DNA of 64,000 bases, taken from Hyaloperonospora brassicae (taxonomy: Eukaryota > Oomycota > Peronosporomycetes > Peronosporales > Peronosporaceae). The notes below the pieces were generated by a model. It searched no databases and was not told where the DNA came from. It was given only the letters and a program-made list of their open reading frames with translations. The translations under genes were made by a program, and so were the position numbers. The DNA is taken from NCBI GenBank assembly GCA_947650285.1, contig CANTFL010001447.1:162166-226165 (forward strand). Reading direction: 5' to 3'. This document shows, one piece after another, positions 56,701 through 64,000 of this stretch (position 1 is its first letter; every line of letters begins with the position of its first letter).

Positions 56701-59700
56701 ACTCGAGGAGCCAAGACTCGATGAGGAAGACTCGATGAGACATGACAAGACAAGACTCAAAGAGCGAAATCTCGACGAGGTTAGACACGACGAGAGAGCA
56801 GGATGATAAATTGTCCTTCCTACTAGGTCTACATCATCAATTGCTCAGAACCCACGGTTGATACATTATAGGTTTCGGGCTCAGTGATGTACATTTTTGC
56901 ACACTTACTTTACTACGTCTACCAGCTGCGACCTATCTGAAACTTAATAGGTGATACGTCCTTAAAATCTTATCTAAACGCTAAAACCTTCATGGCTTAA
57001 GTTCTAAACTTCCCCGTCAAAACAGCCATATCTTTTTCACTGCACCGCCATTATCATATGCCTGATAAGATCATGCAGGCTCGAGGTAAATATGGTTGCG
57101 AGAAACCAATAAGGCGAGATACTCAGCTAAATCTGAAGAGACAAACCACAAAAGGACTATTCCTTATTTATTTAGCCCAATTTACGTACCTATTTTGGCG
57201 ACTGTAGTGTTAGACACATGAGGCTGTATTTCGACATTTTACGACTAACGAATACACCACAAAAATTGCGATGTGATACTGTCCTATAAAAAAATGCAGC
57301 GACCACTTTCCGTTATCTAATTCGCCGAATCAGCTCGCACTTTGCTGCACAAGATTCACCAACTTTGGGGTAGCCGATATTAATGCTTTCATTGATAAAA
57401 TATGAAGTTTACACGTAATCTTACAGCCTACTACCGGCGCAGATTGACCGTTTGCGCGTTCACTATCTCGACCATATATTAGTTGTTCAGCCGGCAATGA
57501 TCAACATACTTTTAACGATATAGATGTTCTTTTATTCATAGGCGAACGGTATTCGTGCTGAGATCAATATAAGTCATTGTTCACGGTACACCAGCACCTG
57601 GTTGAAATCAGCTATGGACTCATTAGTTCTCAAAGAGAATTCCACGTCAAAAAAGTCATGAAAGAAGATGTAGAAGAGTTGGAAGCGTCATATACCTCAA
57701 TCGTTTGGAAATATGCAAAGTGCTATACTATACTGCTTTGCAACGTAGGTCATAGGAACCAAACACCTATGGAAACGTGGTAAAAAGAAATTTTAGAATG
57801 TGGTTTTTCCTACGATTGACTTGAGTATAAGAGTGGGAACCCGACGAGATGCCGGAGCACATCGAAATCGGTGAATTAAAACTCGACGATATAAGGTTCG
57901 ACGAAACCAGACTCTACGAGACAAGACTCGAGGAGCCAAGACTCGATGAGGAAGACTCGATGAGACATGACAAGACAAGACTCAAAGAGCGAAATCTCGA
58001 CGAGGTTAGACACGACGAGAGAGCAGGATGATAAATTGTCCTTCCTACTAGGTCTACATCATCAATTGCTCAGAACCCACGGTTGATACATTATAGGTTT
58101 CGGGCTCAGTGATGTACATTTTTGCACACTTACTTTACTACGTCTACCAGCTGCGACCTATCTGAAACTTAATAGGTGATACGTCCTTAAAATCTTATCT
58201 AAACGCTAAAACCTTCATGGCTTAAGTTCTAAACTTCCCCGTCAAAACAGCCATATCTTTTTCACTGCACCGCCATTATCATATGCCTGATAAGATCATG
58301 CAGGCTCGAGGTAAATATGGTTGCGAGAAACCAATAAGGCGAGATACTCAGCTAAATCTGAAGAGACAAACCACAAAAGGACTATTCCTTATTTATTTAG
58401 CCCAATTTACGTACCTATTTTGGCGACTGTAGTGTTAGACACATGAGGCTGTATTTCGACATTTTACGACGAACGAATACACCACAAAAATTGCGATGTG
58501 ATACTGTCCTATAAAAAAATGCAGCGACCACTTTCCGTTATCTAATTCGCCGAATCAGCTCGCACTTTGCTGCACAAGATTCACCAACTTTGGGGTAGCC
58601 GATATTAATGCTTTCATTGATAAAATATGAAGTTTACACGTAATCTTACAGCCTACTACCGGCGCAGATTGACCGTTTGCGCGTTCACTATCTCGACAAT
58701 ATATTAGTTGTTCAGCCGGCAATGATCAACATACTTTTAACGATATAGATGTTCTTTTATTCATAGGCGAACGGTATTCGTGCTGAGATCAATATAAGTC
58801 ATTGTTCACGGTACACCAGCACCTGGTTGAAATCAGCTATGGACTCATTAGTTCTCAAAGAGAATTCCACGTCAAAAAAGTCATGAAAGAAGATGTAGAA
58901 GAGTTGGAAGCGTCATATACCTCAATCGTTTGGAAATATGCAAAGTGCTATACTATACTGCTTTGCAACGTAGGTCATAGGAACCAAACACCTATGGAAA
59001 CGTGGTAAAAAGAAATTTTAGAATGTGGTTTTTCCTACTATTGACTTGAGTATAAGAGTGGGAACCCGACGAGATGCCGGAGCACATCGAAATCGGTGAA
59101 TTAAAACTCGACGATATAAGGTTCGACGAAACCAGACTCTACGAGACAAGACTCGAGGAGCCAAGACTCGATGAGGAAGACTCGATGAGACATGACAAGA
59201 CAAGACTCAAAGAGCGAAATCTCGACGAGGTTAGACACGACGAGAGAGCAGGATGATAAATTGTCCTTCCTACTAGGTCTACATCATCAATTGCTCAGAA
59301 CCCACGGTTGATACATTATAGGTTTCGGGCTCAGTGATGTACATTTTTGCACACTTACTTTACTACGTCTACCAGCTGCGACCTATCTGAAACTTAATAG
59401 GTGATACGTCCTTAAAATCTTATCTAAACGCTAAAACCTTCATGGCTTAAGTTCTAAACTTCCCCGTCAAAACAGCCATATCTTTTTCACTGCACCGCCA
59501 TTATCATATGCCTGATAAGATCATGCAGGCTCGAGGTAAATATGGTTGCGAGAAACCAATAAGGCGAGATACTCAGCTAAATCTGAAGAGACAAACCACA
59601 AAAGGACTATTCCTTATTTATTTAGCCCAATTTACGTACCTATTTTGGCGACTGTAGTGTTAGACACATGAGGCTGTATTTCGACATTTTACGACGAACG

Positions 59701-61043
59701 AATACACCACAAAAATTGCGATGTGATACTGTCCTATAAAAAAATGCAGCGACCACTTTCCGTTATCTAATTCGCCGAATCAGCTCGCACTTTGCTGCAC
59801 AAGATTCACCAACTTTGGGGTAGCCGATATTAATGCTTTCATTGATAAAATATGAAGTTTACACGTAATCTTACAGCCTACTACCGGCGCAGATTGACCG
59901 TTTGCGCGTTCACTATCTCGACAATATATTAGTTGTTCAGCCGGCAATGATCAACATACTTTTAACGATATAGATGTTCTTTTATTCATAGGCGAACGGT
60001 ATTCGTGCTGAGATCAATATAAGTCATTGTTCACGGTACACCAGCACCTGGTTGAAATCAGCTATGGACTCATTAGTTCTCAAAGAGAATTCCACGTCAA
60101 AAAAGTCATGAAAGAAGATGTAGAAGAGTTGGAAGCGTCATATACCTCAATCGTTTGGAAATATGCAAAGTGCTATACTATACTGCTTTGCAACGTAGGT
60201 CATAGGAACCAAACACCTATGGAAACGTGGTAAAAAGAAATTTTAGAATGTGGTTTTTCCTACTATTGACTTGAGTATAAGAGTGGGAACCCGACGAGAT
60301 GCCGGAGCACATCGAAATCGGTGAATTAAAACTCGACGATATAAGGTTCGACGAAACCAGACTCTACGAGACAAGACTCGAGGAGCCAAGACTCGATGAG
60401 GAAGACTCGATGAGACATGACAAGACAAGACTCAAAGAGCGAAATCTCGACGAGGTTAGACACGACGAGAGAGCAGGATGATAAATTGTCCTTCCTACTA
60501 GGTCTACATCATCAATTGCTCAGAACCCACGGTTGATACATTATAGGTTTCGGGCTCAGTGATGTACATTTTTGCACACTTACTTTACTACGTCTACCAG
60601 CTGCGACCTATCTGAAACTTAATAGGTGATACGTCCTTAAAATCTTATCTAAACGCTAAAACCTTCATGGCTTAAGTTCTAAACTTCCCCGTCAAAACAG
60701 CCATATCTTTTTCACTGCACCGCCATTATCATATGCCTGATAAGATCATGCAGGCTCGAGGTAAATATGGTTGCGAGAAACCAATAAGGCGAGATACTCA
60801 GCTAAATCTGAAGAGACAAACCACAAAAGGACTATTCCTTATTTATTTAGCCCAATTTACGTACCTATTTTGGCGACTGTAGTGTTAGACACATGAGGCT
60901 GTATTTCGACATTTTACGACGAACGAATACACCACAAAAATTGCGATGTGATACTGTCCTATAAAAAAATGCAGCGACCACTTTCCGTTATCTAATTCGC
61001 CGAATCAGCTCGCACTTTGCTGCACAAGATTCACCAACTTTGG
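50703..61043. repeat. Satellite array, 1225-bp unit, about 8.4 copies
   Basis: Units start at 50703, 51928, 53153, 54378, 55603, 56828, 58053, 59278 and 60503 (the last cut after 541 bp at about 61043). All full units are exactly 1225 bp and differ at only a few sites. Four variable sites seen: CTC/CTT at unit position about 170; A/C in CGACMATATA at about 645; G/T in CCTACKATTG at about 990; and a single G/T in unit 6 at 57246. Each unit contains short frames of 60-71 codons on both strands and a purine-rich minisatellite; none looks like a gene. Confidence 0.97.
51760..51900. repeat. GACTCGANGAG minisatellite within each satellite unit
   Basis: Imperfect units of about 12-15 bp (ACTCGACGA, TTCGACGAAACC, ACTCTACGAGACA, ACTCGAGGAGCCA, ACTCGATGAGGAAG) give a purine-rich strand. 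It recurs in every 1225-bp unit at the same place. The complement resembles the GTCTCGTC run in the copia LTRs (44210-44250, 49335-49370). Confidence 0.85.
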
Positions 61044-61851
61044 AGGAGGAAAGACCAAAAGGAGAAAGACGAGGGAAAGAGGAGGGAGAGGAGATAATCT
61101 AAGGTTGTAGTACAGAACGACGAGGGGGATGAAGGAGAACCACTCAAGAGCCCTTTGAAATCAGGGAGAGGATATCAGATGACCAGTGCAGAGCAGAATT
61201 CCAAATCCAAGACACACGCAAACTTTTGAGGTAAGTCCCTTCATGGGATGGATTATGCCTGATGTCGGGCCTCGGATGGAATAGCTTGTAGAGGTCTCGA
61301 TTGGAAGCGCCAAGGGTTAAATCGGCCCGGGTGGGAATCACCCGCTTCTAGCGAAAGATCAGTCTTGTCGCACGGCGAGCCGGTGACCCAGTAGACAGCA
61401 CCGCTTTGAAGTCTCGTCGCACAGCGAGACGGTGACCCATTAGACAGCACCGCTTTAGGAATCGCGAATGGCGAGCAAGTGACCCAATAGACGGCACAGG
61501 CCAAAGACTCGTCAAGTGACGAGCGGGTGGTTCTATAACCAAGGACACCGTAAATCTTCCAGTCGGTCTTATACTGCGCCCGGTGGTCTGTAAAGCATGG
61601 AAACGCCGACGTCTACCCATTGGTACGAGGTCACAGAATTACAGGAACGGAAGCTGCTGAGCTCAGGAATTCTTCTGAACAGGAGTGTGAGTGGTAGGAG
61701 GTACTCAGCTAGGCTAGAGCCATAGCTGAACTGAAGGGGCGAACCGCGAACGGAATTTTCCCGATGTCCAAGCCCAACTGCGGCGACTATCTCGGTGATT
61801 GTTGTGTTGAGGATGTATTGCCAAAGATCTGACCATCTTCTATACGACAAC
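61044..61851 (+). repeat. LTR of a decayed gypsy-like element
   Basis: Plus orientation, same family as the solo LTR at 48393: its reverse complement shares the block coding GAS..LYKLF..R.D.RHN..HEGTYL and the block GCGGTTCGCCCCTTC. It ends about ATACGACA at 61851, just before the primer-binding site. The 5' border is unclear because the first roughly 95 bases (purine-rich) do not match the solo LTR end. Confidence 0.65.
61367..61535. repeat. 49-bp tandem repeat in the LTR
   Basis: Units start at 61367, 61416, 61464 and 61511 (last partial). The consensus is around GTCGCACGGCGAG...GGTGACCCAGTAGACAGCACCG. The second copy is close to the first; later copies drift. Confidence 0.85.
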
Positions 61852-61853
61852 TG

Positions 61854-61870
61854 GTGCCGCGACCTGGGAC
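61854..61870 (+). other. Primer-binding site of the gypsy-like element
   Basis: TGGTGCCGCGACCTGGG begins two bases after the LTR end. The TGG start, matching a tRNA 3' CCA, is what a primer-binding site should show. Confidence 0.7.
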
Positions 61871-61904
61871 TTTAGGGTGAGCAATTGTTTTAGCAGGTAT
61901 TAAT

Positions 61905-63974
61905 TAAGCAATGATCAATATCGTAAACGATTCGAAAAACGCAAGCGGCACGAACCCAGCGATAGCCGGAAGGACTCCGCGTGCTAAGTCGAGTTCACGA
62001 AATCAATTACCATCCATGAGGACTCGAGTGTGGATAGATTTATTAATTCTGAAGTCTTCGAAGCGAGTGAACAAGATGGTGAGGTCGTTGAAAATGCTGA
62101 TATCAACGATATAGTTTTATACGTCCTTGAAGATGGGGAACGTTCGATGCATGTAGGCCACGTCAGCAACCCTCGCGGAATTTATAGACGTCTAGCCGAC
62201 GAGCGCGACAAAGGAGAAGATGGTGGTCAAGGTGTTACCGCTGATGATAGCCCCCCCGCTAGCTCATAGAGCCACGATAAATGCCAAGACACCTCTGGAA
62301 ATTCGGGCTCTGTGCCGACTCATCGAGGAAAGTAAGAAGAATCTCTGGATCTAAATTTTAAGCCAAATACAGTCTTCCAAGCGACGAGGGAGAAAATGAG
62401 CAATGAGATAATTCAACCCTCCAATAGCATTTCCCTAGAATAGCTAGTCGATATCACGGTGCTGCTGCTACGAGCAATGGGGTATAAGTGCAAAATGGTG
62501 CCCACGATGAAAAAAATTCTCGAACTTTGAGGTTTGCTTAATGGGTAGCGAGTTGGTAAAGTGGAATCATAAGCTAAAGGAAGATTTCGGTGAGAAAGGC
62601 GGAACGAAGCCATTCGTGTAATTGAATTGTCGAACTTAGGCGAAAATGGTTCTCGTATAAGAAAAGAAACCGACACCATTTTCGATGACCAAGTCGTGCG
62701 AAAAGTTAAAGACATGCGGCCGTTTAACACGCCGCTGCCAAAATCCCCGGAGCCGAAATGCGGAGTTGTCTGGAAGGTGGAAGGCACGCCGTATTAATTT
62801 GATGACCGCATGGTCACACCACCGCGTATTCCACGGGCGATGGAGACTCTACGACCAAGATATCAAGAGGCAACATAATTGACGGCAAATGATGAGTACT
62901 AAGAATAAGATGAAGACGCGTACGGCGACTTTCAAGAAGCCGATGAGCGACCGAATAGTATCAAAAGACAGTTGAGATACGGTGATGCTGAAAGTGAAGA
63001 AGGCCACGTCATAGAAATGCTGACACACGAGCCGTTAGATAAGATCGCCAGGTTTGAGGGGAAGCGCTTTCGCTCGGACGGTGCTTTAAAAAGTATCAAA
63101 CGTTTCGCTTACAAGATGAAAGGGACGTTTTAACCGCAATATGAATTACGCGAGCCTTTTCGCTGTGCCTGGACAAGGCGGCCAAGAGTTGGTACGGAAA
63201 ATTCCGAACAAGACTTAGCGAAAGTGGCAGCTTCTCAGCGAAGCGTTTATGGGATATTACTGCTCGCAGTTTGACCAATCCGCTAGGCCATGGTATCTCT
63301 CAGCTAAGTGTGATGGTATCGAGCACGTGTGATATTTCCTACTGAGACTGAATAACTATGCACAGACGGCATCGATTCAGTATGAAAAGGAAGTGCGGAT
63401 GCTGCCGACAACGTCGATCACTTCCTGTTAAACTGCGGTGACGACGACCTGATGAATTTTATCCATCCGCAACGACTCGATGGTATCAATCACGTGGAGA
63501 GGATTATTAGTCGTCGATTGCTCGGCGAGAAGCAAAATAAACGACGTGACCGAGTGATAACTGGACACGGACTGAGTCGCCACAAGAGAGAGGCACGGGA
63601 TAGACGACGGAAGGAAAGGGACGTTTATGTTTGTACGAGTAAACCTAAGTAAGTTCAAGGTTCGACGGTCGCCAAAATGGTCGACCTGATCATCCGAATG
63701 ACCGTCGGATGAATCACGGTGATGATCGACAAATTCGGTCGGGCTGGATCATCAACCGAGAATATGACTATAGTCGACGCGTCACCCTTGCATCGTCTTC
63801 CGTGGAAAATCTGCGAGCAGCGCCCGATGAGCGTAGAGTAAGTCGCAAAAACAACTTGTACAGTACGTCGAGTGACGGAAGTGCACAAGAACAACTGAGT
63901 GACTTTAGTTCCGACTCTGACTCAGATGGATGGAAATAGGAGTAAATGTTAGTCAATCCTTACCCCAGTCGGCC
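61905..63974 (+). pseudogene. gag: Decayed gypsy gag region
   Basis: Broken plus-strand frames after the primer-binding site: an acidic N-terminal part with coil-like EDGERSMHVGHV (62030-62269), then GKRFRSDGALKSIKRFAYKMKGTF near 63060-63130, REPFRCAWTRRPRVGTEN near 63150, and DHFLLNCGDDDLMNF leading to a basic ...RRDRVITGHGLSRHKREAR stretch (63420-63655). These fit the capsid pattern of oomycete gypsy elements. The region ends where another LTR begins at 63975. Confidence 0.6.
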
Positions 63975-64000
63975 TGTAACGGGGTCACACGTCGGCTGGT
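63975..64000 (+). repeat. Start of another chromovirus LTR (runs off the window)
   Basis: TGTAACGGGGTCACACGTCG followed by GCTGGT matches the LTR start at 13858 except for one T-to-C change (GTTACA to GTCACA). A further copy or solo LTR therefore begins here, inserted into the decayed gypsy element. Confidence 0.9.

Noticed and set aside
50703..61043. Short open frames (60-71 codons) repeated in each satellite unit as a gene family
   Set aside because: They repeat only because the unit repeats; one frame is ended by a common variant, frames occur on both strands, and no motif is recognisable.
50703..61043. CRISPR or other spaced-repeat array
   Set aside because: The units are 1225 bp and contiguous with no unique spacers, in a eukaryotic context.
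1..64000. tRNA or rRNA genes
   Set aside because: No cloverleaf with a proper T-loop or conserved rRNA segment was found by eye; a covariance-model search would be needed to exclude small RNA genes.

Overview
The window is eukaryotic and looks like an oomycete (Peronosporales type: Phytophthora or a downy mildew). The genes are compact, with introns of about 70-160 bp that often begin GTRNGT and sometimes carry a CTAAC branch site. A plant-like CIPK-type kinase sits among housekeeping genes, and the retroelements resemble families common in that group. No species can be named from the sequence alone.

Bases 1-8449 are a gene-dense island: the 3' part of a ribose-phosphate pyrophosphokinase gene, a TVP23-family Golgi membrane protein (4 exons), a CIPK/SnRK3-like kinase on the minus strand (6 exons, one apparent GC-AG intron), a COG0523/ZNG1-type GTPase metallochaperone, a HEAT/TOG-like protein on the minus strand with a heptapeptide repeat (4 exons), and a small membrane protein. 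Exon joins were worked out by reading frame and splice signals.

From about 8.5 kb to the end the window is transposon and satellite DNA. (a) A decayed LINE on the minus strand (about 10.78-34.24 kb, possibly carrying an OTU-like protease) is split by a Ty3/gypsy chromovirus (13858-28531, 5-bp duplication CTCAC). (b) That chromovirus holds a second copy of the same family that is inside-out: it has one LTR and is opened within gag. Its length (7101 bp) equals a one-LTR circle of this family minus 14 bp. (c) An apparently intact copy lies at 35175-42765 with LTRs that read identical and the duplication CATGC. It encodes Gag, a Gag-Pol joined through a textbook -1 frameshift signal (GGGAAAC, 7-nt spacer, hairpin), and a 433-aa open frame on the opposite strand that overlaps the integrase/chromodomain end. 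The LTR-to-gag leader is a chain of about 14 short perfect hairpins. (d) A decayed Ty1/copia element (44.06-49.45 kb, minus) has one LTR split by a solo LTR of another family. (e) A 1225-bp satellite is repeated about 8.4 times (50703-61043) with only a handful of variant sites. (f) A decayed gypsy-like LTR plus gag follows, cut at 63975 by another LTR of the chromovirus family.

The strongest candidates for new biology are the chromovirus's antisense gene, its hairpin-chain leader with frameshift signal, and the apparent chromosomal capture of a one-LTR circle.
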